Positions 11,162 through 23,318 are shown, numbered from the stretch's first letter. The stretch: DNA of 64,000 nt from Scatophagus argus (GCF_020382885.2 NC_058496.1:1273001-1337000); one strand, 5' to 3'. Numbers and translations are program-made. The notes: generated from the letters alone by a model not told the origin.

Positions 11162-14100
11162 GGAGGGGTATATGTGGGTGGGCAGCTTGTGAACCGAGGG
11201 AGGGATGGAGTAGTAAATACACGATAAATTCCCATTTGCTTTCCTTCTTCATGTGCGGAGTTTTTCACTGAGCTCTGCCTTTTCATGTTCCGAGGTGAGA
11301 AGTTTAATCAGGCCTGAGGAGCAGCCTGCTGTAAACTCCTCACGTGGATTTAACCGCACCTGTCTAATTTTCAGGAAGTGTTTTGTCTGCACAGACCGGA
11401 TAAGGTTTTGGCACACGTCCTCAGTTGGATGAGCACATAAGCGTAACCGTCCACACACCTACAGAGATTCGCGGTGCAGTGATGCAGTGGAACAAACACA
11501 CACACTTTGTGTCCTTGGTGTCTGCTTGGATGTGCTGACCCCTGCTCACCCTTCACACATTTCAGTGTGGGATGTTGCATTCTCAGGCTGGAGTTAATCT
11601 TTCTCTATTTTATCCTCATCCTCCTTCAGCACTGCAGATGGAAAAGTAAAATCACAATAATGCTGCACTACTTGTAGTATCATTTATTCCTCAGAGTGAA
11701 AACATAGTAGGCAACAAATGGGATTTGGTCCTGCTGTGTCTGTCATCATTCAAGCATGTGCTGATGGTAGATGTGGCCTTTCCTTTGTGGGTTACTGGCT
11801 GAGATAAAGAAGCACAGAGACTGGGAGGAATCCTCGCATTTGCCTCTTTATTATTTATTCTGCCGCGCGGCACACTGAGCGCGTGCAGCGCGTGCAGCGC
11901 GGCAGCAGGGAGGACGTGATGCTCCTGGTCTCGCAGCATAAGACAACGGGATGGAGGCACTTACACTCTCTGTGGTCATTAAGGCGCAGCGTAACCAACA
12001 CCATCCGGGCCGCGTGCTTATGACGGACAGGACATCTGTGAATAACAAATGATTGTTGTAAAGGAGACAAAAAAAATCAATTTCGCTGTCAGAGTGGACG
12101 TTTAATTGCAGAGATTCAGGGGCTCGTGAATGCGGCTCGCTGGCTGCATTCCACTCACGCAGCTCTTTGAGGGGCTGAGTGACTGCCTCCCTCTGCCAGA
12201 GGCGCCATCCTCGTCCCAGCGGCGTCCCACCTTAAAAAGACGGATATATGTGCCCAACTGGCTCCCTGACATTGACACGCCGTGACTCACGCTGCCGTGC
12301 TATTTCAGTATGGCTGCTGGCAAGCCCAGCCTTTCAGAGGCCCTCCCCTCCCTGCTCCGGTCATTTGTTTGCTCTCCAGTGAGGCTGTTTACTTGTAATT
12401 TGGACATCTGTCAGGGTGGTTTGTTTGCTGGCCTGTGGTGTGATTAGGCCACCTTTGCCAAATCTGAGAAGACTGATGGGCTTATAGCAAGTGCTGGCTG
12501 TGGAGGCAAAGTTTGGCCACTTCTTGAGTACCGGGTTTAGCAGGATGATTTAGAAGTCATTGGGTGACAAAAAGGCTGTTGTGTCACACACGTATTCATC
12601 TGCACAGTCTTAATGGGGGTCTTGTGCGGCGTCCCGGTGCTGTCCGTCCGGTCCCGCCCCGTCCCGTCTCACGGTGCCAGAACCTCCTCGTACACCACAG
12701 GGAGGGACTGCAGCAATTAACCACCTGCTGGTGAAGCAGCCGCACTGCACAGCCGCTCGTGCAGACTTATAGATGTGGTGTCACTCGCACTCTGCACGAG
12801 GCTGAGCTTTACCGCGTGCAAACACACAGCGTGCGACCGAAGAGGCGGGCTGATCTCACGTCATGTTTCCACCTGAGCGTCGCTCATTCGGTCGTCTCCT
12901 TTACGGGCAGGGTTGCATTAAAGTGGGCACTTAGGTTTCCTAATGTCTCATGTCATACTGTAGACCCTCATACAATCAATACTGAATAATTTCACCACTC
13001 AGTTTAATGAAAATGTCTTCCTTTTCATTTTTGCATCATTAAAACGGATGATGTGGAGCTGCGTAAGTCAGAAGCAGGCTGGTTCAAAGAGCTCAGACTG
13101 CGTGTGATTACTGCGATCAGCTTAATCGTATAATAAAGGCTTCATTTACAGCCTCAGCGCTGCACCAGTTGCAGCTCTGTGTCTTTCTTGGCACTGAGGT
13201 GGAAATCCACTCGTCTCTTCATAATAATAACATGTGTTTTCGTGGGTGTGTCAGCAAGGTGTGTCCTGGGAAACACAACAGCGATTTGTTGGCCCATTCA
13301 AACCACTCAAATACCTTGAAGAAGAACTACATGCACAGAAAGGACTGTTTTTAGGAAGCAGTTTCACTACAGTCACACCACACCTGAGCAAACAGAAGGC
13401 CGAGGGCGAACTCCCGCTCTCTGAGGCCCTCACACAGCCTCCTGTCTGTGACGGGATCAGCCAGGTGACGGTGTGATCGAAGGACGGGGTCGGACCGTTT
13501 CCTCACAACAGATCCAGTCTTCGACCTCCTGTTAGATTTAGAGCCGTTGGTGATTTTGTTAGAAGTGAGAACAAAGCGACAGAATCAGCGGCTGCAGTGC
13601 TGTGATTTGTGAGGAGGTGGAGCCCAGTTTAAAAGAAGCTCAGTCTGCAGCGGGACTCCAGCAGGGTCATGATGAGACAGATACTAACAGATACCACGGC
13701 TACGGCCGTGTCAGAAAAACAAACGTGTTTCCATTAACATGTGGACTCTTCTTCTGTTGTTGGCAGCACATTTTCTGCACTTTAAGGGCATCCCAGAGGG
13801 CACTTTTTATCTTCCACAGAGGCAACCAGGAGGGCACTTTAGCTGCTGCAGGGACGGGGGCATGAGAAGGGCAGCTGCCCCCTTTGCCCCCCCCCCCCGT
13901 CTTGAGCCCACTTTATGCTGAGGCGCACAGGAAGTCGTGATATGCATTGCTGTGCAATGACACATGACGGATACATCCAGACCAGCAGCATAGTTGTTGA
14001 ACTAGTCAGCTGTGGCAGGTAATCATTAATCTGTGATGTCAGATACTGACAGGCGTGTGATTCAAAACAGAAACCGAGCAGGATTCTTCTCTGAAATCTG

Positions 14101-14627
14101 TATCTTATTGGTCTTGTTATCGTACTAAATACATCAACACATTCCTAACCTACAAAGGCAAGTCTCCAAAGATACGTGAGGGAAAGTCTGAAAGTCTGTG
14201 GGAGTGGCCAACAGGTGCCCTATGGACAGAGAGGGTGTGGCCACACTTACTGCTGCTGAGTTTCACCTGAGAGCAGAGCGAGTCCTGAATCACACTTCAT
14301 GTTCAGGTCTGTCAGAGCTACTCTCTTCTTTTCCGTTTGCTTTTCTTAGTGGTGAGTACTGGAGGGCGAAACAGCTCTGCTTGTTTCACTGCGACATTCG
14401 CACTGAGTTGCGTTTAAACGGTAGAAGAAGAAGAAGAGCAGGAACTCGTCCGTTCCAAGGTGCACGTCAGGCTGGTGATAAAGCACTGAATGAGAGGTGG
14501 ACGACGACCACACAGCAGAGCTTCACACTTTGAAGAAATTAAATTGGAGCTACTAGAGGACCATCCACAGACAGCAGACAGTCGAAGAAACGACGTCTTC
14601 TGAGTAGTTTCTTCTCTCAGGGTTGCA

Positions 14628-17600
14628 ATGGAGCGTCTGTTCCTGAGGGTGGGGCTGAAGGGGGCTCTGCTGCTTCTGCTAGCAGTTCACCTGACAGGTG
14701 AGTCTGCTTTTTTATCTCAGGACTTCAGATAAGAGCAGCCAAAGAAAACACTTCACATTCACATGTCATTTCCCTCTGCTGGCTGATCAGAGGAGAAGAG
14801 AAACAGGAGAGGAGTTTCTCCTGGCTTGACCTGTCTGACCTGCGGCTCAGCGGGGCCTTCAATGATCAGTTTCAATATGAGCTCAGGCTGGAACCAGCAG
14901 AACCGATTCATCAGTTATCAATTAATCGATTGATCGGCGGGTCGGTGCAGATCAGAGGTGGGCAGTAATGGGTTTCATGAAATCAGGATTACATACAAAC
15001 AAGCAACAAGTAAACTAATCAGCCCAGACTACATTTTAAAAACATGTATAATTAGATCACACTGTCAAGAAGTACTTGGTTTTGATTACATCTTTAAAAC
15101 ACAACAGGTTTAAGATTCTGGCACACTTTTGTCCTCCTCTCAGGCGGCCTGTTTGGTTAACAGTGACGTGAACCTGCTTTTTAATGGTGATGCTGGAGAT
15201 GATTTTCTTTTTATTCATACTGAAAATGGAAGATGAGCATTTTGAGGAGGTGCAGCAGAGCAGCAAAAACAAACCAAACAGCATCCCACATGTTGTACAG
15301 CACACACAGGACTCGTGAGCTCGTGAACCAGCGCTGTTTGATTTATTTCAAGAGAAAACCCAATGTTTATGAAACCCAAAGTTTTCAGTTTGTTTTCAGT
15401 GTAAGGTGCCAGCAAAGCAAAGGTAATCAGATTACATCAATCAATCAATAAACTGTCACGCGGTTTGAGTTCAGTGTGACTGATGATCAGCACTGAATGA
15501 AGTGCAGTGTAGCCAGTCAGTGAACCGTGTGCATTCACTGCATAGCATGCATAGCTCTTCACATATGTGCTCCTGTCATGTTCCTGGACTGACTGCTGTG
15601 AGCATTTTTCAAAATAAGAGACTTTATTGTCCCCTCCCACTGGAGAAATGAGTCCTGCGGCGCCTTCAAAACACTCGCTTTAGTACACAAACATCATAAA
15701 AACAGGAGTGCATGTAGCAGAGTCTTTAACTCTGTTAAAGGAACAGTTCACCCCAAATTCAGAACAACACATTTCCTCGTACCTGCAGTGCTGTCTGTCC
15801 ATCCAGATAGTTTTGGTTTGAGCTGCAGGGTTTTGGAGATATCAGCTGCAGAGACGTCTATGGAACTGATACTGATGAAATGATATTTCACGTGTGGTGA
15901 AGCACCAAAAAACACATTTGAAAGACTCAACAGCAACGTCTTTTCCCCACAAAATTGAGCAAAAAGCCGGCGCTCATCTGCTCGTGGACGAGAGGGCAGC
16001 TAACTGAGCTAACTAAGCTACAGCTCAGCTGAGGAGGACATCTCTGATGTTTACATGCCGCCCTGTCAGGAGCCTCTCGTCCGTGAGCAGACGTACGTTT
16101 CCTTCTGTGTACTGACACTGAAAGACAGTCGATTCAAGAGAAGGGAGACATCTTTAAAGCCGATATCCCCAAAAATCTGCAGCTCACACCTAAACTATTC
16201 AGACGGACAAACAGCACTACAGGTAAGAGGAGACATCCCCTGTGCAGCTTTGATTTGGGGTGAACTGTGCCTTAAAATCTCCATGTTGCACCACTGAGAG
16301 GAAAATGTTATCTGAGCCTGTATCGTCCAATCAGGAGGTGCACAGGGTTTGAATATCTGCCACTCTGCGTGGAGAACACGCCTCCCTTCCACTGCGGCGT
16401 TCCTCCCTGCAAGCGCCCGCTTTTTCTTCATCACATCTGCCACTTCAAGTCCTTCATAAAGGCCTCTGACATGCGGACGGCCACAGTGGAGATTTGATTG
16501 ATCAGCATGCTCCTTTAAGATATTTAGTGATGGCTGAACGACAGCATCACTTTACCCTGAGCTGTTGTTTAAATCTATGGCCGCAGACGGTGAGTCAGCA
16601 GGGCGTGTGACAGCTTCTAACTGCCACCTGTCAACAACATTGTTCATGTTCACGTGTCGTCATCAGTTACTAAATATATTTCTGACAACTAATGAGCCTC
16701 CAGAGTTTTAGATTAATGCAGAAGTATTTTGACAAAAAAGAACCCAAACGCACCGCTTCCACTTTCATTCCAGATCCAAATGCTCAACAGTTTGACTTAA
16801 GGGACCAATTAGTCTCAGATCAGCACCTACTCCACTCTGAGAGTGTTTACGAGCGCAGGCCCACAGCTTGAATGCCATTAAGTGGGGGAAATATGAATGT
16901 ACTTGAGAAAGGAATTGGATTTTTTTGTCTTTTGGCCCCGGTGGATGATTATGAGTCTCTCCATTTTTGTGAACAGAAGCGATGAAGGTGACATCCACAG
17001 GGCCACAGACCATCCAAAAGGCGCTGGGGGAGACAGTCAACCTGGGGTGCACCTACACCCCGGACCCCCAAGACACAGGAGAGCTGGACATTGAGTGGTC
17101 CGAGGTCAGCCCGGACATGACGCAAAACGACCAGCTGGTAGGTGTATGAGGACAGAGAGGGACGTCGCAGTCCTTCATCAAACATGTGGGGTTCTCTTTC
17201 ACCTCTGGGCTCTGTTAGTGGAAAAACCTGCTCTGGAGAAGTGTCAACACTCACTCCTTCCCTCTTCAGATCTTATCCTACACAGGGGGAAAGATGCACC
17301 AATACGGCGACCCCAGCGTCTCCAGCAGGCTCAAGTTCACGGGGAACCCGACGCAGGGAGACGCCTCCATCTCCCTCTCTGATGCCAGGGTCTCAGACAC
17401 GGGCACATATAAATGTAAAGTCAAGAAGGCGCCTGGTGTCGACATGAGAAAAGTCACTCTGGTGGTGATGGGTGAGGAAGACTTCCTCTTTTCCAGTTCT
17501 ACCTGTTTGTTTTCTTCTCTCTCACTCACATGGAATGTCAGAGGCTCTGAACACGCCCCTGACTGCCTCACCCCTTAACCCTTCCACACGATGAACTGCC

Positions 17601-19089
17601 TCTAAAACTGTTCCGTTACTTTCACCAGTTCCCCCGTCGGTGCCAAAGTGTTGGGTGGAGGGCCCAGAGGAGAAAGGAGGCTCGGTCTCCCTGCGCTGCA
17701 AATCCTCTCGGGGATCCGGTCCTCTCAGCTACGGGTGGAGCAGGGAGACAGGAGGTGCAATGCCGTCCACTGCCACCCAAGGTGAGGAGACAGACAGGCT
17801 TCGCTGTGATGATGTGTATTCGCTGTCTGTAACGCGCTTGTACTAATCGTTGTCTTCTTTCATTAAGACTCACAGACTGGGGAGCTTTTGATAAGCAACC
17901 ACACAGACGCAAACGTTGGAAGTTACGTGTGTGAGGTGAAAAACGCTGTCGGCAAAGCACAGTGTAAATACGCACTGCATGCCTACAACCGTAAGTCTGT
18001 GATGGCCTCATCTAATTTCACTCCTAAGTAAACAACAGTCTTATGGCCTGAGGGAGGGATTTTATTTTTCTACTGCAAGGTTTAAATATTTGCTCTAGAC
18101 ACAAAACAAGTCATTAAGTCTTAAGTCTAAATCTCTTAAAGGTGCAATTTGTAAAATATGGCCAGAAATTTAGTTCAAAACATTCGGAAAGTGTTCTCAC
18201 ACCACAGACTGTGAAGAAGCATCAACGTCTGTGTGTTGCGTGGTAGAAACATCTGCTGAAGTTAGCATGCTAACCAGCTAGCCACGGCCCGTCCTGTCTG
18301 TAATACCACTTTGTACCTGTAGAGGCCCTCGTAGTTTCAGCTGGGAGATGAATATGTGCAGCAAGTTTCACAAGCGCTCACAGAGTTTAGACAGAAATGA
18401 AATAAAACTCACCAAAACTTGGTCTTGGTTTGTCGTTCAACAGTCACTTCTGATCTGCTCTAAATAAATCCTCAGCTCTGGCTAACAGGTGTCGTAGCGA
18501 CAGGCAAGTGTTGGTTACTGTTGTGACATGCTGCCCCCTGTGGCCGCCTTTACACATTGCACCTTTAAGGCTGGAACTGGTGAGTACAAAGACAGGGAGC
18601 TGTGTGATCTGAAAGTGCTGTGTCCTGTCTTCCAGCTACCAACAAGGCGGGTGTCATAGCTGGGGCGGTGATAGGAGCTCTCCTCCTGCTGCTCCTCCTC
18701 CTGCTTCTCATCTGGCTCCTGATCTGCTGCTGCCGCAAGCGCCGTTATGAGAAAGAGGTCGCAAATGAATTAAGGTACCGGAGCTGCATGTGAAATCTCT
18801 GTGATAGGATCTAAACTCTGAGGACCAGGTGACTGAGACCCGTTTGACTTGTCTCCTCAGGGAGGACGCCCAGGCCCCGGAGAGCAAACCCTCCAGCAGG
18901 AACTCCAGTTTCCGCTCAGTGGTGGGGTACCGCACCCACCACTCTCTGCACTACAGCTCTGTGAGGAACCACCTGCCCAGCGTCAGCGAATCAGGCCACA
19001 GTCCCATCTACACGGGAGGAAGTAACGGCACATCGCAGCCCACCGCCGCTGCCCTCCAATACGACCATCAGTACGGATACCCTGTGTAG
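14628..19089 (+). CDS. vsig8: VSIG8-like CTX-family Ig membrane protein
   Basis: Seven exons join in frame to 358 residues: 14,628-14,697; 16,977-17,137; 17,270-17,471; 17,629-17,781; 17,868-17,990; 18,636-18,774; 18,861-19,089 (TAG). All introns are GT-AG. Layout: signal peptide (1-23), V-type Ig domain (about 25-145, with LDIEW, SDTGTYKC), C2-type Ig domain (about 147-237, with VPKCWVEG, GSYVCEVKN), one leucine-rich transmembrane helix (about 243-268), a CCCRKRR stop-transfer, then a roughly 85-residue cytoplasmic tail with YEKEV, LREDAQAP and a C-terminal YPV that could bind a PDZ domain. The CW-EG and PLSY-W motifs and the tail GYRTHHS resemble VSIG8. CKVKKAPGV and NKAGVIAGA also resemble CXADR, so the family is sure and the exact paralogue (vsig8a or b) is not. 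The role inferred from the family is cell-cell adhesion at the plasma membrane. ATG 14,628 was chosen because it starts the signal peptide. Confidence 0.82.
15735..16275. mobile_element. TTAA-ended MITE family A, copy 1 (vsig8 intron 1)
   Basis: It begins TTAAAGGAACAGTTCACCCC and ends GGGGTGAACTGTGCCTTAA, giving near-perfect terminal inverted repeats of about 20 bases with TTAA at the tips. It is 541 bases and has no transposase frame. The interior shares phrases with 24,316-24,746 in the same orientation (GGACGAGAGG, GCTAACTAAGCTACAGCTC, CCTTCTGTGT). TTAA tips are typical of piggyBac-like non-autonomous elements, but I assign no superfamily firmly. Confidence 0.8.
18136..18568. mobile_element. 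TTAA-ended MITE family B (vsig8 intron 5)
   Basis: It starts TTAAAGGTGCAATTTGTAAA and ends TTTACACATTGCACCTTTAA, terminal inverted repeats of about 20 bases. It is 433 bases without coding capacity and includes GTTAGCATGCTAAC and CTGCCCCCTGTGGCCG. It lies wholly between exons 5 and 6 of the vsig8-like gene, so splicing should remove it. Confidence 0.8.
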
Positions 19090-19393
19090 TCTTTTTCATT
19101 GTTCATAAGAAACTCGGCCTTCTGAAGAAAAGACTTTTGTACATATTAATCCATGTAAAGCATGTATGAGACAAATGGTGCGACGCATTTTATTTAACAG
19201 GACAATAACGGGAGTGCTGGTGACAGACTCAGAGCTAAAACTGTAAACTGTAAATAAGATAATCTTTTAATGGTCCCACAGTGGGGAAATTTGCATTTGC
19301 AAAATGTCAGAAAATATGTATTTTCACTGGTGCTCTTTTCCTATGATGCGTATGAAGCTCAATCACATTATCACATTTTTAAAACTTGTGTAC

Positions 19394-19399
19394 AATAAA
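19394..19399 (+). terminator. Polyadenylation signal of vsig8-like gene
   Basis: AATAAA 305 bases after the TAG, in AT-rich sequence (TGTACAATAAAACATTTT). It is the first canonical hexamer after the stop, so the 3' UTR is probably about 330 bases. Confidence 0.65.
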
Positions 19400-20346
19400 A
19401 CATTTTTTAACTGATACGTCCATGAGGACATCTAAATCCAGTTTTTCTGTCCATCTTTTATGGCTTGAGGAAACTTAACTGAATGAGTTGGATTCTCGTA
19501 ATGGAGTCAGACGTATTGTTTTGTCCTGCAGCATCAGGTGTGATTATATTACAGTCAAGAGGCTGAGGGTCATCGTGTGTTTTGCGTATCAGGAGTGAAG
19601 ATGGTGCACAGCGAGGGGTTAAAATTCCGATCTGATCCTGAACCGGGTCACATAAACAGTCTGTCTCGATGGCCTGCTGAGTGGAGGCTATTTTCAGGGC
19701 TGCATCACTGGATCAATATGAATTCAAACGTCGAGCTGCTGTGACTCAGACAACTGCGAGACAATGAAGTCAGTTTCTCTCTGTGATCTTTTTTTGCACA
19801 GGAAAGTGCAAAAAGTTGCCTCATTTGTGTTGTGTTGCTTGAAAGCGGCCAGTGAACGAGTTATTCCTCCACGAGCCAGCAGCCGAGGCCGTGACCTGCA
19901 GCTGTCAGGATCCGGAGTGAGCACCGCCCACAGCCTCACCTGAGTGAACAGGAGCTGCAGGGTGTGGCGAGTGCTGATGGGATCAGAGTGACTCTGTGGC
20001 ACGTGGCGGCAGCCGTCAGCAGGGACACACTCGTCGTGATTTTCACCTGTTTTAATGGACTGTGTGTGTCATGTTGGTGCTGAGGACGACGCCGTGAGGA
20101 AGCTGCGTAATTACTATTTTTTCACTACAAACTGCGACTTTCTTGACTTACCGTACATATGAGAAGAACGAGGTGTCGTGGTGGACGCTGGAGGAGGCGG
20201 GACTTCGTCTCTCTGTGGAAGATGAGCGTTTGTTCAGACACCACGTCAGTGTGTCAAATGATCAGGAATAAAACACATCAAAATTCAAAGGCTGTTAATT
20301 TTACACACGCTGCCTTCACTTCCAAATGAGCTTTTCTTGAACCAGC

Positions 20347-20349
<3 letters not shown>

Positions 20350-20415
<66 letters not shown>
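20350..20415. repeat. (CA)33 microsatellite
   Basis: One of the longest pure dinucleotide runs in the window, 66 bases without interruption, likely polymorphic. Confidence 0.95.
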
Positions 20416-20418
<3 letters not shown>

Positions 20419-21389
20419 CGCAGGGTATCTTTGTTCCAAATGAAGACAAACTGGCAGCTTTTGCATTTGTCTTTGTCTTTCTGTCTGCTCAGTTCAAATG
20501 CACATAATCTCGCTGTGTTTAAAAGCTTTCTTTATGCCGCACACACACGTCTTTGCTTTTCATGCATGAGCTGGAGAAATTGAAAGAATAATTAATTACA
20601 AATAATTTTCTGGCAACCGCACCCGGAAACCACATAATCTCTTCTTTTCATAATAAGTTTCTTAGAGGGCAGGACAACTCTGAACAGGGTCTGTAATTAT
20701 TTTTGAACCGGCTAAGACTCCCACTGACTGAGTCTTCTGTCACATTTAGATTCAAAAAGCTTCTGCGAGAAAAGAGCTTTTTAATTCTTTTGTCCACAAA
20801 AAGGTTGAAACTGTCCAGGTCACCAGAATTAATGTTGGCGCTGCACGTTTCTGAGAGCCGGGGATGCTGTTGAAACGTCGGGTTGTGGCTGTGCTGTGTT
20901 TAAGGTCTGGTTGGGTTGGAAGAACGTCTTGTTTTGACCTAAAAACATGAGAGATTTGTCACCCAAAACACAAGTGGAAACTGTCAGGACATCTTAATGA
21001 AAACATCTGCTTTGATCGACGCAAACACGAGTGGAAAAGCTCCAAATGTGTTTGATGGCGGTGCTACAGAAGTGGCTAAAAAACATGAGCCAGTGAACGA
21101 GCCAGTTGATGAGCCAGCTGGACCGTCAGCTGACGTGGTCTCCTCCGTCAGGACAAGGAGTCACATCAACTGTTTATCACGACAACAAATCAAACTCAGT
21201 GAAGCTGCTGCTAATCACAAACAAGAATCCTGACTGCTGTGACTGGATGGCAAAGCAAGCAGCTCACTAAAATTCCTGTCAACATGTGAAAGTCGACAAA
21301 GTGAGCCTCCTCCACAGCACAGTACTGTGTTAGCAAAGCTCCTGAAGGTGATTCAGAGGTGATTTGCTTTTCTTATCAGGTAAACAGGT

Positions 21390-21465
21390 GTGTGTGTGTG
21401 TGTGTGTGTGTGTGGTTTGGTGTAATTATGTGGCTGACCTGCAGGACTTTGCATGCCGAGTCCGG

Positions 21466-21500
<35 letters not shown>
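21390..21500. repeat. Paired (GT)n microsatellites
   Basis: Two GT runs, about 21,390-21,414 and 21,470-21,500, separated by some 55 bases of unique sequence. Confidence 0.8.
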
Positions 21501-21501
<1 letters not shown>

Positions 21502-22270
21502 TCTGAGGATCGGCTGAGCTGTCATGCATTATAGTAAAGTGACCGGATATTCATAATGAGCCCACATCCTGCACACGATGCAAAAGCACCATCACCACCG
21601 TCACCTGTGGCCATAACTGATGCAAATCACGGCAAACGCTTCACTATAAATCCCCGTCAAGGAACCTTCAATCTGAGGGCTTCACCTTGCAGTGCGCATC
21701 CTGCAGACAGCCTCCGGCCAGGATTAACGCTTGTCTCAACAAAACAAACAGATTGTTGAGCCGCAGCTGAAGGGATAGAGTCTGACGACGTATTGTGACG
21801 ACTGGCAGGCAGAGAACGTAAGCAGAAACCTTGAGTGGGACTCCGAGAGATAAAAGCCCTCGTCCGACCCCTGAGAGCTTCGTTTGAGGTAAACATGGAA
21901 GACGCGATCGCTCCGACTTTCTTACCTCAGCTGCACCTCATTTTCCCTTTGACCGCCTGAATTTCACATATATTTTTAACCACAATAGAAGAGTTTGAAT
22001 GAGCATTTTTGGATGCGTTTCAAAAGCTAAATGTGTGAATGTTTTCCCGAGGCCCCCGCTGACAAACTGTGACTGATTCCATTCTGTGGCAGAAATGAAG
22101 AATCGCCTCGTTTGGTGTGTCTGTGCATAATTTTTTTGCCTTCTTGTCATCTTCTTTGAACAGAGCACAAACAAAACACTTCAGAGCTCCACATAGACCG
22201 CTGAGTGCTACAGGAAGTTATTCTCTTAAAGGTTTACGCCGCAGATGCGTTTGGGGTAAAGATTATCATC

Positions 22271-23248
22271 ATGCTTGGGAGGATGAAATTGGCCCTGTGG
22301 ATAACGACGGGTCTGCTGGCTGTCACCACGGTCTTCTTTAACGTCTACATCTTCTTGATGAGCCTGTGGCACTACAGGCACAAAAAGCAGTGGAGTCCCA
22401 GTGAGACCATCATCGTGGCTCTGTCTCTGGCCGACGTGGCTCACCAGCTGCTCACTTACTTCTGGATGAGCATGGACGGGGTGGACAGCGAGTGTCAACT
22501 CAACCAGACGTCCTACACCATCATGCTGCTGCTAATCTACAGCCTCAAGTTCACCATCATGTGGGACACCAGCTTCCTCACCTTCTACTACAGCACCAAG
22601 CTGGTGAACACTCCCAACCGGTGCTACACGCAGATCCAGGCCTCCATCCTCAAGCACGTCACCTTGGCGGTGTTGGTCATCCCTCTGTGCGGCCTCGGCA
22701 CCTGCATGCCTATGCTCGCCGTGTTTCGCCCTGACAACCAAACGGTAGCCAACAGAGACTGTGGCGTCCTGGTGCCCAAAACCCGCTCTGGAAAGGTGTA
22801 CGAAGCCACGTACCTGCTGCTCGCCGACGTCCTGCCGGGGGCCCTCATGGTGAAATGCTGCGTCTCCATCTCCCTCCACCTGGCCATCCATCTCCGTCAC
22901 ATGAAAGCCAGCACCAACGGAGCCCACGGCCCAAAGCTGGGCTCTCAGATGAGGGTGATCCAGATGGCTTTATCTCTCGTGGCCGTCTTCATCCTCTTCC
23001 TCGTGGTCGACCTGTACGTCCAGTACCAGATCGTGGTGTACCAGGAGAACATCATCATGCTTGCGTTGTGCTTCACGTCCCTCTACACGACTGTCGCCGC
23101 CATGGTTCTGATCTATGGGAAAAAGCCTTTCTGGAAGGCCCTGGTACACGAATTCAACGTCTGCCTGGATGAGTATCCGTGTTTGTCGTGTCTGAAGGTG
23201 CCTGAACAGAAGGCCAAACGCAGCACTCCTGCAAAAGTTAAAAACTGA
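22271..23248 (+). CDS. TAS2R-like seven-transmembrane receptor, intronless
   Basis: One exon of 325 residues, the usual TAS2R size, with a very short N-terminus. Seven hydrophobic spans: about 7-31, 44-66, 82-107, 127-149, 178-202, 228-250, 257-281. TAS2R-like signs: TM3 runs into WDTSFLTFYYSTKLVNTPN, matching the family pattern of Trp, Phe-Tyr and Lys at the TM3 base; the TM5-TM6 loop LHLAIHLRHMK with GPKLGSQMRVIQM fits the His/Met-Gly-Pro-Gln layout; the second extracellular loop has an N-glycosylation site (NQT, 156-158). Oddities: TM2 reads LSLADVAHQ instead of the LAxSR motif, and TM7 lacks the HSxxLI motif. From the family one expects Gi/gustducin-coupled detection of bitter compounds at the plasma membrane. 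The first ATG in this frame is 22,271, and a second at 22,283 is also possible. A diverged ORA/V1R-type receptor is less likely. Confidence 0.72.
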   Translation: MLGRMKLALWITTGLLAVTTVFFNVYIFLMSLWHYRHKKQWSPSETIIVALSLADVAHQLLTYFWMSMDGVDSECQLNQTSYTIMLLLIYSLKFTIMWDTSFLTFYYSTKLVNTPNRCYTQIQASILKHVTLAVLVIPLCGLGTCMPMLAVFRPDNQTVANRDCGVLVPKTRSGKVYEATYLLLADVLPGALMVKCCVSISLHLAIHLRHMKASTNGAHGPKLGSQMRVIQMALSLVAVFILFLVVDLYVQYQIVVYQENIIMLALCFTSLYTTVAAMVLIYGKKPFWKALVHEFNVCLDEYPCLSCLKVPEQKAKRSTPAKVKN

Positions 23249-23312
23249 GAAGCCAGTTTAGCTTCACACAGGAGGTCTTTGTGCTCAAATCAATTGGTCA
23301 TTGTTTGAATTT

Positions 23313-23318
23313 ATTAAA
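23313..23318 (+). terminator. Possible polyadenylation signal of TAS2R-like gene
   Basis: ATTAAA, the common variant hexamer, 65 bases after the TGA in an AT-rich run. No nearer AATAAA exists. Confidence 0.45.

Larger units (their letters stand above)
8548..14627. other. Intergenic DNA upstream of the vsig8-like gene
   Basis: No exon series is visible. Contents: a CA run at 9,136-9,165, a dispersed repeat at about 9,930-10,225 that recurs near 61,340-61,530, a GT run at 11,122-11,161, a poly-C tract near 13,890, and unique sequence. The last 100 or so bases before 14,628 probably contain the 5' UTR of the vsig8-like gene, but I see no clear TATA box that fixes a transcription start. Confidence 0.55.
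19420..22270. other. Intergenic DNA between vsig8-like and TAS2R-like genes
   Basis: No exons recognised. It holds a long CA run (20,350-20,415), two GT runs (about 21,390-21,414 and 21,470-21,500) and AT-rich unique sequence at about 20,570-20,700 that could be a conserved non-coding element. The sequence just before 22,271 probably contains the 5' UTR and promoter of the receptor gene. Confidence 0.55.

Noticed and set aside
22226..22927. Minus-strand and shifted plus-strand frames across the TAS2R-like gene
   Set aside because: They are shadow frames of the GC-rich receptor exon, which alone gives seven membrane spans.
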